Assembly (NCBI GenBank): GCA_013823135.1
Contig: PNLP01000001.1
Location: 186,001 to 250,000, forward strand
Direction: 5' to 3'
DNA length: 64,000 nt
Source of the DNA: Planctomycetaceae bacterium
GTDB taxonomy: Bacteria; Planctomycetota; Planctomycetia; Gemmatales; Gemmataceae
Both the position numbers and the translations under genes were made by a program. The notes below the pieces were generated by a model. The model did no database searches. It had not been told where the DNA came from and saw only the letters and a list, made by a program, of their open reading frames with translations. Below, piece by piece: positions 33,685-42,372 of the stretch (its first letter is position 1; every line of letters starts with the position of its first letter).

Positions 33685-34683
33685 ATGCGTGCCGCATTCT
33701 TCGAGACGACAGGCACTCCGGATGTGATCAAGGTGGGGGAAATTCCTACGCCTGAGCCAAAATCGGATGAGGTCCGGGTAAAGGTGCTCGCTGCTTCGAT
33801 CAACCCCATCGACACATACATTCGGAGTGGGGCCGCTCCAATGTCGCTACCCAAGCCGGCCATCACAGGAACGGACTTCGCAGGTGTAGTTGATGCAGTC
33901 GGGCCCGCAGTGACACGCTTCAGATCAGGCGACCGGGTTTGGGGCTCGAATCAGGGTTTGCTCGGCCGGCAGGGAACTTGCGCGGAATACATTTGTGTTG
34001 AGGAGAAATGGGCGTATCCGACTCCCGCGGGTGTTTCAGATGAGCAAGCAGCGGCTCTCGCTCTCGTAGGAATCACGGCTCACCTCGGCCTATTTCAGCG
34101 AGCGAACCTGAAGGCGGGCGAAACGGTCTTCGTAAACGGGGGAACTGGCGGCGTCGGGTCAATGGTTGTACAGATGGCAAAGGTCGCCGGCGCGAAAGTG
34201 ATTGCAAGCGCGGGGAGTGATGAAAAAGCGATGATGGCACGTGAACTTGGGGCCGATTGCGTCGTCAATTATAAAGGCGAGGACTTTGCTGCGAGGGTGA
34301 AAGAAGCTGCCGGTACTGCGGGTATTCAGGTCTGGTATGAGACCCAACCGCCAACCGATTTGGACCGAACCTTCGATCTGGTTGCTCCTCGTGGCCGAGT
34401 TGTCGTGATGGCGGGTCGAGCGGCACGCCCTTCTTTCCCGAATGGCAGTTTTTACGTCAAAGGCCTCTCTTTGTTTGGCTTTGCAATGTTCAACATGACC
34501 GCAGAGGAACAGCGGGTATGTGCTGACGAGATAAACGCTTGGTCGCTGGCGAAAAAGCTGAAGGCGTTGGTTGGTAAGAGTTTCCCACTGACGGAAACCG
34601 CTGCCGCCCATCAGTTGCAGGAAGATAACACTTTGCGAAAAGCAGGAACACTCGCCGGAAAGATCGTCATTTTGCCAGCATGA
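33685..34683 (+). CDS. NADPH:quinone reductase-like medium-chain dehydrogenase
   Basis: A 332-residue zinc-free medium-chain dehydrogenase/reductase of the quinone oxidoreductase type. MRAAFFETTGTPDVIKVGEI, then VLAASINPIDTYIRSG and GTDFAGVVDAVGPAV form the catalytic domain; the NADPH site is VFVNGGTGGVGSMVVQMAK with the fold's Gly-x-Gly-Gly-Val-Gly. The structural-zinc Cys cluster is absent, as in this subfamily. It should reduce quinones or enones in the cytoplasm. The ATG at 33685 has GGAG eight bases upstream. It is divergent from phhA, and the shared intergenic region could link its expression to aromatic catabolism, which is inference. Confidence 0.88.
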   Translation: MRAAFFETTGTPDVIKVGEIPTPEPKSDEVRVKVLAASINPIDTYIRSGAAPMSLPKPAITGTDFAGVVDAVGPAVTRFRSGDRVWGSNQGLLGRQGTCAEYICVEEKWAYPTPAGVSDEQAAALALVGITAHLGLFQRANLKAGETVFVNGGTGGVGSMVVQMAKVAGAKVIASAGSDEKAMMARELGADCVVNYKGEDFAARVKEAAGTAGIQVWYETQPPTDLDRTFDLVAPRGRVVVMAGRAARPSFPNGSFYVKGLSLFGFAMFNMTAEEQRVCADEINAWSLAKKLKALVGKSFPLTETAAAHQLQEDNTLRKAGTLAGKIVILPA

Positions 34684-34737
34684 CGGCGTTTACAGCGGTA
34701 GAATCGAGCATCATCATTTTTCGACATCGGGGTGTGC

Positions 34738-36042
34738 ATGTTCGCTCGATTGCTGAGCTTGGTCATCCTAGCCCTAATTGCACCTCGTTTTGCAATTGCG
34801 GAACCTGGGGTTCGGGGGATTGTGGCTCAATCCAATTCGCTCGCAGCTGCATTCTCGGCGCGCCCTGCGAATGGTAACGTCTTTCAAATCGTTCCCGAAA
34901 AGGCCGACATATACTCGGGCGATCTGCTTGTAAGCCTTCCCGGAGCGACGTTGACTGCAAAAAATTCGGCAGTCACCGTGAAAACGCTGGCAGATTTCGA
35001 CGGGCGATCTCCGCTGCCAATCCTTGAAACCGCCTACTCACTCGCGCAACCCAGCGAGAAAGATGTCGATCTGGAATTGATCCTGGATCGTGGCCGCATC
35101 AACATCACCAACGTGAAGCCGGATGGAGTTGCGACTGTCCGTGTGCGATTCGGGGATCAAAGCTGGAAGATCGTTCTCGACTCGCCAAAAACCCAGGTTA
35201 CATTCGAGTTGTGTGGCCGCTGGACTGCAGGTACCCGCTTTCAGCTCGCAGACCCCAAAACCGATCCTGCGAAGGCTCCAGGCCCGATCGCCTCGCTCGT
35301 GTTCCTTGTTTTATCCGGGAGCGCTTCCGTCGATGTTGGAGGCGCAACCGTCGCGATGCGCCCACCTCCCGGACCCGCAGAGTTGCGTTGGAACAGCGTT
35401 GGAGGGGTGCGTCCTCAAGCCCAGAAACTGGATAAATTCCCTTCCTGGGCGGACCCCGAGGCGGTTCTATCGGACGACGCGCAGAAACTAGCCGGGGCAT
35501 GTGAGCGATTCCGCAAGAGTCGTGCCGATGATCCTGCGACCGCCTTTGAGACTTTCCTTGGGTCAATCGACCCCATTAACCAGCGTGTTGCTCTCATTAA
35601 CATCGGTGGCCTGGACGATGTTGAGCGCCTCGAGAAAACGCTTGGTACAGCAAAGACAATTCCACAATGGGATTTCGGGGTGACAGTACTCCGACACTGG
35701 CTCGGACGAACCCGTGGAAATGATCAGCAACTTTACCAACTATTAACGACCCGTTCCGGTTACACCGACGCACAATCGCGGATTGTCCTTCAGTTGCTAC
35801 TGGGGTTCTCCCCCGACGACTTGACCCAGCCGGAGACATTCGAGGTACTCATAGACTACCTCGGCAACTCGAAGCCTGTGATCCGGAATCTCGCAGCTTG
35901 GCATCTGGTCCGTCTTGTCCCACAAGGCAAAACTCTCGCATTCAAGCCGAATGCGAGTGGGGAAGACGCACGGCTCTATCAACTAGAATGGAAGAAGCTG
36001 ATCCCAAGCGGGAAACTGCCAACTGTCAGCAAAACGCCCTAG
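34738..36042 (+). CDS. Secreted protein with FecR-like beta region
   Basis: A 434-residue exported protein. The signal peptide is FARLLSLVILALIAPRFAIA with cleavage before EPGVRG. Residues about 40-190 look like a FecR-type beta helix (PEKADIYSGDLLVSLPGATL, then LELILDRGRINITNVKPDG), followed by a Pro-rich link and a helical C-terminal 190 residues with regular Leu spacing (DDVERLEKTLGTAK, VIRNLAAWHLVRLV) like HEAT-type helices. No enzyme motif is visible. It starts 54 bases after the quinone reductase gene and runs on to the secreted-protein gene at 36094, so the two secreted proteins may be one unit. Function unknown. Confidence 0.65.
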   Translation: MFARLLSLVILALIAPRFAIAEPGVRGIVAQSNSLAAAFSARPANGNVFQIVPEKADIYSGDLLVSLPGATLTAKNSAVTVKTLADFDGRSPLPILETAYSLAQPSEKDVDLELILDRGRINITNVKPDGVATVRVRFGDQSWKIVLDSPKTQVTFELCGRWTAGTRFQLADPKTDPAKAPGPIASLVFLVLSGSASVDVGGATVAMRPPPGPAELRWNSVGGVRPQAQKLDKFPSWADPEAVLSDDAQKLAGACERFRKSRADDPATAFETFLGSIDPINQRVALINIGGLDDVERLEKTLGTAKTIPQWDFGVTVLRHWLGRTRGNDQQLYQLLTTRSGYTDAQSRIVLQLLLGFSPDDLTQPETFEVLIDYLGNSKPVIRNLAAWHLVRLVPQGKTLAFKPNASGEDARLYQLEWKKLIPSGKLPTVSKTP

Positions 36043-36093
36043 TCCACCACCCGTGAGGCGGAGCCTAGCGGATCCTTACTCGAGGAATCCATC

Positions 36094-37275
36094 ATGTTCA
36101 GGATCACACGCATCGGCATCTGCTGCGGGCTAGCCGTCGTGTTCACGCCGGCCCTTGTCTCGGCTCAGGTGTTTATCCCGGCACAGTCGCCCCCGAATAG
36201 CCCGTTTGGCCCTTTGACCCCATATAGGTTTCAACCCTACGCTGGAGTCGGAGCTCAGACCGTTTATGGCAACGTGACCGTCGGCCAACAGATTCCGTTC
36301 AACAGCCCGTTGAATCGAATTACCAACATGCCGTTTCAAAATTGGTACGCCCGGCCTACCATCGCGCCTCCTCCACTCGTGCCGTGGTCTGCGACTGGCG
36401 GGCGAGTCAGCACGGGTTACATGTCTGGGGGTACTTCCAACTCCAACATCATGCAGAACGCACAGCGAGAATTTGATCGGGCTCAACGCGACGCCACCAC
36501 GACACGCACCCGGACAGCGGCCAGCGCCGCGAGGAACGCCGTGGATGAAGAGTGGAATTACGAGAAGTTCGGTACCACAGGTCTTCCTGGCGGGCTCAAG
36601 GCTGTAACCGATCATCCCGATGAGTTGATTAAGGCTCTGAGCATTTCCGACGAGTCCGACCTCGTCTCTGGCCATGCACTGAACCAAATCCTTGTTGCCG
36701 TTATTGCTGCGGAAAGCAAAGGTGCGAAGGGTCCGTCGAGTTTCCTCACCCCTCAACTCATTACCGAAGTGAGGTTCGCCGGTGCACCTGCTGCTGATGC
36801 GATCAACTTCCTGATGACGGGTGGCAGACTGGTACTACCGATTGCGTTCGATGACCCCAAACTTAAGGAGGTTCGGGAAGAGTTGGAGGCTGACTTCTTG
36901 GCTGTCTCCACTCCGCTTCGGGATGGCAAGCTTCCGGAACCGATGAAACTGATGAAACTAGGGTTCACTTTGAAGCGGGCTCAAGAACTTGCCTCACCCG
37001 TGATTCAGGAATTACCCTTCGATGCTGCCGTCGCATCGCGACGGTTTTTGAACCGGTTTGAGTTAGCCCTCACGGCATTCAAGGCACCGAATTCGTTTTT
37101 GATGTTCAACCCTGCCTGGTCCTCTGAGGGTGGCAGCATTGGTGAACTTGTAAAGCACATGACGAAGTTAAAAATTCAGTTTGGCCCGGTAGGAGAAAAT
37201 GGGGGCGACTCATACTTGGCCCTCCACAAAGCACTCTCCAATTACCTCTTCGTGCTCACGCAACCCAAGAAGTAA
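36094..37275 (+). CDS. Secreted protein of unknown function
   Basis: A 393-residue exported protein with the signal peptide ITRIGICCGLAVVFTPALVSA. The region to about residue 145 is low in charge and rich in Pro, Asn, Gly and Tyr, with FGPLTPYRFQPYAGVG-type stretches; a Thr/Arg/Ala-rich helix and DEEWNYEKFGTTGLPGGLKA follow, then a helical globular part of about 220 residues (LNQILVAVIAAESKGAKGPS and following). No known motif is seen. It lies 51 bases downstream of the FecR-like gene. The architecture is of a type common among planctomycete lineage-specific secreted proteins. Confidence 0.65.
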   Translation: MFRITRIGICCGLAVVFTPALVSAQVFIPAQSPPNSPFGPLTPYRFQPYAGVGAQTVYGNVTVGQQIPFNSPLNRITNMPFQNWYARPTIAPPPLVPWSATGGRVSTGYMSGGTSNSNIMQNAQREFDRAQRDATTTRTRTAASAARNAVDEEWNYEKFGTTGLPGGLKAVTDHPDELIKALSISDESDLVSGHALNQILVAVIAAESKGAKGPSSFLTPQLITEVRFAGAPAADAINFLMTGGRLVLPIAFDDPKLKEVREELEADFLAVSTPLRDGKLPEPMKLMKLGFTLKRAQELASPVIQELPFDAAVASRRFLNRFELALTAFKAPNSFLMFNPAWSSEGGSIGELVKHMTKLKIQFGPVGENGGDSYLALHKALSNYLFVLTQPKK

Positions 37276-37462
37276 GTTCTGGCCTTGCGAAGTTCGAGGT
37301 CTTGGAGTTCAGGACACAACACCCTGGGTTCCAAGGCCTTGTTTGTTTGTCCTCCGAGTGTTGTCGGAGTCTACCATAGTCCCCACGCCAGGCGAGTTGA
37401 CGTTCGGCAACATTATTACGAGACGATCGTTTTTGTAATTTGGCCCTCGCTTCTGGTTAGGC

Positions 37463-37491
37463 TTGGTCGTTTCGCCTTGTCTGCTTATAAC
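37463..37491 (+). promoter_or_regulatory. Sigma-70-like promoter for the nucleotide-sugar genes
   Basis: TTGGTC at 37463-37468 and TATAAC at 37486-37491 are separated by exactly 17 bases. The -10 is one base from consensus and the -35 is poor. It would start transcription near 37498, about 70 bases before gmd. Confidence 0.4.
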
Positions 37492-37569
37492 TGTTCACGA
37501 GAGACCCTGACTGGCATGTATGGCGTCGGGGGTAGGCACGTCCCATCTCAAGGTTGAAGGGAACGCGGT

Positions 37570-38565
37570 ATGAAGAGGGCGCTGATCACTGGGGTAACGG
37601 GCCAAGATGGCAGCTACCTTTCCGAACTCCTTCTGTCAGAGGGGTACGAAGTCCACGGTGTCGTCCGCCGTTCCTCAACAGAGAATTTCGAGCGTATCGC
37701 CGACCTGTCGGGGAAGATACACCTTCACCAGGCGGACTTGCTCGATCAACTCTCGATCATCGATGTCATCAAAGAGACGCAACCCGATGAGGTTTATAAC
37801 CTTGCGGCGATGAGTTTCGTTCCAACAAGTTGGAAGCAGCCGGTTTTGACCGGTGAGTTTACTGGGATTGGCGTGACCCGTGTACTCGAGGCCGTGAAGC
37901 TCTTGGGGCGGGACCGAATCAAGTTCTACCAAGCTTCATCAAGCGAGATGTTCGGGAAGGTGCTGGAGGTTCCACAAACCGAGACAACACCGTTCTACCC
38001 CCGGAGTCCGTATGGTGTCGCTAAGGTCTATGGCCACTGGATCACTGTGAACTATCGGGAAAGCTACAACATGTTCTGTTGTAGTGGGATCTTGTTCAAC
38101 CACGAAAGCCCGCGTCGGGGCCGGGAGTTTGTAACTCGTAAAGTTACCGATGGGGTAGCACGCATCAAGCTCGGAATGGCCAAGACCTTGAAGCTTGGAA
38201 ACCTCGACTCGAAACGGGATTGGGGCTTTGCGGGCGATTATGTGCGCGCAATGTGGCTCATGCTCCAACAAGACAAGCCCGACGATTACGTCGTGGCTAC
38301 CGGTGAAACGCATACTGTGAAGCGTCTTGTAGAGCTTGCGTTCGATGCTGTCGGTCTGAAGTGGGACAAATACGTCGAGATCGATTCTTCCTTGGTTCGA
38401 CCGGCAGAAGTTGATCTCCTCATCGGCGATCCCACAAAGGCGAAGACCAAGCTGGGCTGGAAGCCGGAGGTCACCTTTGAACAACTCGTCGAGATGATGG
38501 TCAAAGCAGACTTGGCACGGCTCCAGGGGCAATCCATCCCCGATTTCAAAGCTAAAGGAATCTAA
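37570..38565 (+). CDS. gmd: GDP-mannose 4,6-dehydratase
   Basis: A 331-residue extended short-chain dehydrogenase that turns GDP-mannose into GDP-4-dehydro-6-deoxy-mannose. [19 protein letters not shown] is the NADP-binding loop of this exact subfamily; [24 protein letters not shown], the catalytic ASSSEMFG and Tyr-x-x-x-Lys in [12 protein letters not shown], and [19 protein letters not shown] follow in order. The start fits the family. It begins a three-gene plus-strand run with a dehydrogenase/reductase at 38644 and ugd at 39653, and so feeds GDP-deoxyhexoses (rhamnose, fucose or perosamine type) to surface glycans. Confidence 0.96.
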   Translation: MKRALITGVTGQDGSYLSELLLSEGYEVHGVVRRSSTENFERIADLSGKIHLHQADLLDQLSIIDVIKETQPDEVYNLAAMSFVPTSWKQPVLTGEFTGIGVTRVLEAVKLLGRDRIKFYQASSSEMFGKVLEVPQTETTPFYPRSPYGVAKVYGHWITVNYRESYNMFCCSGILFNHESPRRGREFVTRKVTDGVARIKLGMAKTLKLGNLDSKRDWGFAGDYVRAMWLMLQQDKPDDYVVATGETHTVKRLVELAFDAVGLKWDKYVEIDSSLVRPAEVDLLIGDPTKAKTKLGWKPEVTFEQLVEMMVKADLARLQGQSIPDFKAKGI

Positions 38566-38643
38566 CGATTCGGTGCGTGGGGTGCGGAATCATTGCTTGT
38601 GTCATCACAGCGTGTGCAGCACCTTGCGCCCCGCAATTCTGCC

Positions 38644-39609
38644 ATGAGAATCCTGATCACCGGGATCACCGGGTTCGTCGGCGGCCACCTTGTTGAAGCG
38701 TTGGTTCCGCAGGGGCACGCACTTTTCGGGCTTTGCCGTTCTGGTGTGTGGCCAGCGCAACTTTCCCACCTCGAGGGCAAGGTTGAACTCCACCGAGGCG
38801 ACCTTGCCGATGGCGACTGCGTAGACGCGATTCTCGAACGCGCTCGGCCAGACTGGTTGATGCACCTCGCTGGTTACGCTAATCCAGGCCGGTCGTTCCT
38901 CGAGCAGGACCTGTGCTGGCGTGACAACTTCACAGCAACCCGTTCGCTCTATGATGGACTCATCCGCGCTGGTCAGCGGCCTCGCGTACTGTTTGTCTCA
39001 AGCGGACTTATCTATGGCGAACCCGATGAGGTTGATGGCGCATGTGATGAGCGTACCACCTTGAAGCCAGCGACCCCGTATGCTGCCAGTAAGGCTGCCG
39101 CCGACCTCCTGAGCTATCAGTACACCCGTAGCCCCGGGCTCCACATCGTCCGCGTTCGACTGTTCAATCAAATCGGCCCACGACAGAGTGCCGATTACGC
39201 CTGTGCAAACTTTGCAAGACAGATTGCAGCTGCCGAATCGGGCGATCAACCGCCAGTGATCGAGACTGGTGACCTCAGTGCACAACGCGACTTTACTGAT
39301 GTCCGTGACATGGTTGCAGCGTTCCCATTACTTATGGAGCATGGTCGCTCGGGAGAGGTCTACAACGCCGGCCGCGGTGAGACATACCGGATTCACGACC
39401 TTTTGAAAAAGTTGATTGCACTCGCTCATGTGAACGTCGAAGTTCGACAGAGGCCCGAACCGGATCGGAAAGCAGACACCACAGTGACAAGAGCCGACTC
39501 CCGTAAACTCCACGCCACCACGGGTTGGGTTCCACGAATTCCGCTTGATCAGACACTTTCAGATGTACTTGACGGCTGGCGGAAGTCGAACAGCGAAAAG
39601 CCCGCGTGA
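38644..39609 (+). CDS. Extended SDR, probable GDP-6-deoxy-D-mannose reductase
   Basis: A 321-residue NAD-dependent epimerase/dehydratase family enzyme. MRILITGITGFVGGHLVEAL is the nucleotide-binding motif, VLFVSSGLIYGEPDE holds the active-site Ser, TPYAASKAAADLLS the Tyr-x-x-x-Lys, and VRLFNQIGPRQSADYACANF is the sugar-nucleotide loop typical of GDP-4-dehydro-6-deoxy-mannose reductases (RMD). Position directly after gmd, whose product this enzyme would reduce to GDP-rhamnose, supports the call. A GDP-fucose-type or other epimerase cannot be fully excluded. The ATG at 38644 is at the usual distance from the motif; the upstream in-frame GTG is not needed. Confidence 0.8.
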   Translation: MRILITGITGFVGGHLVEALVPQGHALFGLCRSGVWPAQLSHLEGKVELHRGDLADGDCVDAILERARPDWLMHLAGYANPGRSFLEQDLCWRDNFTATRSLYDGLIRAGQRPRVLFVSSGLIYGEPDEVDGACDERTTLKPATPYAASKAAADLLSYQYTRSPGLHIVRVRLFNQIGPRQSADYACANFARQIAAAESGDQPPVIETGDLSAQRDFTDVRDMVAAFPLLMEHGRSGEVYNAGRGETYRIHDLLKKLIALAHVNVEVRQRPEPDRKADTTVTRADSRKLHATTGWVPRIPLDQTLSDVLDGWRKSNSEKPA

Positions 39610-39652
39610 TGAATTGGGTGGCCGGTATTTCAGAGTTCAAGGAGGAACATAC

Positions 39653-40987
39653 ATGAGAGTTGCTGTTGTCGGTACCGGTTACGTTGGGCTCGTGACCGGG
39701 ACGTGTCTCGCGGAAAGCGGCAACGATGTCGTCTGCATCGACAATAACCCCGCCAAGATCGAGACTCTTAACGCAAACCGCATCCCGATCTACGAACCCG
39801 GACTCCACGAACTTGTCCTCCGAAACAAGCGGGAAGGCAGGTTGACATTCACCACGGACCTCCCCACTGCTGTCCAAGCCGCACAACTCATCTTCATTGC
39901 TGTGGGCACCCCTCAATCTGAAGCGGGCGATGCGGATCTCACGGCCGTTTTCGCGGTCGCGGATGCGATCGGAGCTGCGTTGAGGCATCTCCCACCTGGC
40001 AAGCCTGGCGAGCGTGTCGTCATCACCAAGAGCACCGTTCCCGTCGGAACGAACGCGAGCGTTGCGGCTCGACTCGCTGAAAAGGGATGCTCTCACGTCA
40101 GCGTCGCGAGTAACCCGGAGTTTCTCAAAGAAGGCGCGGCAATTGATGACTTCATGAAGCCAGACCGCGTTGTGGTAGGCGTACGTAACCCCGAGGTCGG
40201 GGAAGTTTTGAAGGAACTCTACTCACCATTCTTAAGAACCGAGCGGCCGTTCCTCGTGATGACGCCCGAGTCGGCCGAAATGACGAAGTATGCCGCAAAT
40301 GCCATGCTCGCGACCAAGATCAGTTTCATCAACGAGATGGCGAATCTGTGTGATCGACTCGGGGCGGATATTAATGATGTCCGCAAAGGAATTGGCCACG
40401 ATCAACGGATCGGCTTCCAGTTTTTGTTCCCTGGCCCAGGATATGGGGGTTCGTGCTTTCCGAAGGATGTGGAGGCAATTGTCGCGATGGGGCGGCGTAC
40501 GGGCCTGCCGTTGAAGCTCATGCTGGCTGTTGATGCGGTGAATGATGCCCAAAAGGAGGTGCTTTACCAGAAGGTCTGGTCGCACTTCGCCGGGCAACTC
40601 GCAGGCAAGACGCTCGCAATCTGGGGTTTGGCATTCAAGCCGCGAACTGACGACATCCGCGAGGCGCCGGCACTCACGCTCATCGACTCGTTACTTGCGG
40701 CCGGGGTAAAGGTGAGGGTCCACGATCCTGAGGCGATGCCCAACGTTCGAGAAATGTACGGAGACAAACTCCACTATGCGGATCGGCCGTACGGCGCGCT
40801 GGAAGGGGCAGATGGACTCGTGATCGTCACGGAGTGGCAGGAGTTTCGCAATCCGGACTTCGAGATCATGAGGCGTTTGCTCACCGGTCGGGTGATCTTC
40901 GATGGCCGGAACATTTATGAACCCCGACACATGGCCTCGCTCGGGTTCACATATCACGGCATCGGCCGCGGCCATCGACTCGAGTAA
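39653..40987 (+). CDS. ugd: UDP-glucose 6-dehydrogenase
   Basis: A 444-residue dehydrogenase that oxidises UDP-glucose twice to UDP-glucuronate. MRVAVVGTGYVGLVTGTCLA is the NAD site; IAVGTPQSEAGDADLTAVF, the substrate loop and the catalytic Cys at about 268 in GPGYGGSCFPKDVEAIV are intact; WGLAFKPRTDDIREAPA marks the C-terminal UDP-binding domain. A strong AAGGAGG lies seven bases before the ATG. It is the third gene of the nucleotide-sugar block; it overlaps nothing and ends 44 bases before convergent ribBA. Confidence 0.96.
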   Translation: MRVAVVGTGYVGLVTGTCLAESGNDVVCIDNNPAKIETLNANRIPIYEPGLHELVLRNKREGRLTFTTDLPTAVQAAQLIFIAVGTPQSEAGDADLTAVFAVADAIGAALRHLPPGKPGERVVITKSTVPVGTNASVAARLAEKGCSHVSVASNPEFLKEGAAIDDFMKPDRVVVGVRNPEVGEVLKELYSPFLRTERPFLVMTPESAEMTKYAANAMLATKISFINEMANLCDRLGADINDVRKGIGHDQRIGFQFLFPGPGYGGSCFPKDVEAIVAMGRRTGLPLKLMLAVDAVNDAQKEVLYQKVWSHFAGQLAGKTLAIWGLAFKPRTDDIREAPALTLIDSLLAAGVKVRVHDPEAMPNVREMYGDKLHYADRPYGALEGADGLVIVTEWQEFRNPDFEIMRRLLTGRVIFDGRNIYEPRHMASLGFTYHGIGRGHRLE

Positions 40988-41031
40988 TGATTGATGAACT
41001 GGGCTTTGCTCCTTTTTCCCGTTCAAGTAAT

Positions 41032-42297
41032 TCAACCGCCACCGCTGTCAAGTTCGTCGAGTAAGTGCCCGAGTTTCGCCTTCTTCGTCTGAAGATAGTC
41101 GCGGTTGTGATCGCCTGGAATCATCTGGATCGGTATTCGCTCGACGATCCGCAGACCATAGCCTTCAAGACCGATCACCTTCCGGGGATTGTTCGTTAGC
41201 AATCGGATGTCACGCACCCCGAGGTCGTGCAGAATCTGTGCCCCGATGCCGAAGTGCCGAAGGTCAGGAGCGAACCCCAATCGTCGGTTCGCCTCGACGG
41301 TGTCCAGCCCCTCTTCTTGCTGCAACTTGTAAGCCTTGAGTTTGTTCAAGAGCCCAATGCCACGCCCTTCCTGTCGCATGTAAACAATCACGCCGCGACC
41401 GGCCGCTGCTACTTGCTGCATCGCGTACTTTAATTGCGGTCCGCAGTCGCATTTTGCGGAGTGAAGCACATCTCCAGTAAGGCACTCACTGTGCATCCGA
41501 ACCAACGCTGGTAGTTCTTGTACAGGTACTCGGTCGTCCACAGGGACGCCGATTCCCCCTAGAGTTAGGGCGAGGTGCGGCTCCTGGTCCACCAGTGAGG
41601 AATACGCGAACAGGTCGAAAACGCCGAAGTCGGTCGGCAACTTGAGCACGATTTCGCGTCGAATCAACTTCTCACGCCGCCGACGGTGTTCGATGAGGTC
41701 AGCGATGGTACACATTTTCATGCTGTGCTGATCGCAGAACGACCGCAGGTCTGGCAGCCTCGCCATTGTGCCGTCTTCGTTCAAGATTTCGCAGATCACC
41801 GCGATCTCGCGCAGGCCGGCAAGTCTGCACAGGTCAACGCTTCCCTCAGTATGACCAGCCCTGACGAGAACACCGCCGGGGCGTGCGATCAAACCATCCA
41901 TGTGCCCCTTATCGCGGACCAGATCTTGCGCTGTCGAAGCGGGATCTGCGCACACCTGAATCGTGCGGCAACGGTCGAATGCGGAAATGCCCGTAGTGAC
42001 GCCGTATCGTGCGTCAAAGTTGTGCGTGAAGGGTGTTGCTGTGGGATCGAGATTGACGCCGGGGAGTAACTCAAGACCGAGGCGGTCGGCATGTGGACGG
42101 GCAAAAGATACGCATAATCGGCCACAGGCGTGGCGGATCATGAAGTTGACCGCCGCCGGGGTCATGGCCTCAGCAGCCATGACGATGTCACCCTCGTTCT
42201 CGCGGTGCTCATCATCAACAAGTACGATCATTCGGCCAGCGCGAAGTTCCTCGAGCGCAGCGTCGATCGTGCAAAACCCGCGGTCGGAAGTGGGCAT
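41032..42297 (-). CDS. ribBA: Bifunctional 3,4-dihydroxy-2-butanone-4-phosphate synthase / GTP cyclohydrolase II
   Basis: A 421-residue bifunctional enzyme at the head of riboflavin synthesis. The RibB half (1-205) shows VDDEHRENEGDIVMAAEAMT with the acidic metal site, RPGGVLVRAGHTEGSVDLCR and the His of the second site. The RibA half (about 215-421) shows VRMHSECLTGDVLHSAKCDC with the three zinc Cys, VYMRQEGRGIGLLNKLKAY and NNPRKVIGLEGYG. Both look active. It is last in a minus-strand series behind a membrane protein gene, with its own -10-like TATAAT 45 bases upstream. No FMN riboswitch is visible in the 71-base gap, and no other rib gene is nearby. Confidence 0.96.
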   Translation of the reverse strand: MPTSDRGFCTIDAALEELRAGRMIVLVDDEHRENEGDIVMAAEAMTPAAVNFMIRHACGRLCVSFARPHADRLGLELLPGVNLDPTATPFTHNFDARYGVTTGISAFDRCRTIQVCADPASTAQDLVRDKGHMDGLIARPGGVLVRAGHTEGSVDLCRLAGLREIAVICEILNEDGTMARLPDLRSFCDQHSMKMCTIADLIEHRRRREKLIRREIVLKLPTDFGVFDLFAYSSLVDQEPHLALTLGGIGVPVDDRVPVQELPALVRMHSECLTGDVLHSAKCDCGPQLKYAMQQVAAAGRGVIVYMRQEGRGIGLLNKLKAYKLQQEEGLDTVEANRRLGFAPDLRHFGIGAQILHDLGVRDIRLLTNNPRKVIGLEGYGLRIVERIPIQMIPGDHNRDYLQTKKAKLGHLLDELDSGGG

Positions 42298-42341
42298 GTT
42301 GGCTCACGGCTCAAGTCGGTGTCAGGAACGTCGCCTCAGGA

Positions 42342-42372
42342 ATTATACACGAGGCGAATGTGTCCCGCTCAA
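42342..42372 (-). promoter_or_regulatory. Promoter-like element for ribBA
   Basis: On the minus strand a perfect TATAAT (42347 to 42342) lies 45 bases before the ribBA ATG; TTGAGC (42372 to 42367) is the nearest -35 candidate at 19 bases, somewhat long. It overlaps the end of the upstream membrane protein gene. Confidence 0.4.

Noticed and set aside
42298..42368. FMN riboswitch upstream of ribBA
   Set aside because: The gap is only 71 bases, too short for the RFN element, and its conserved phrases are absent.
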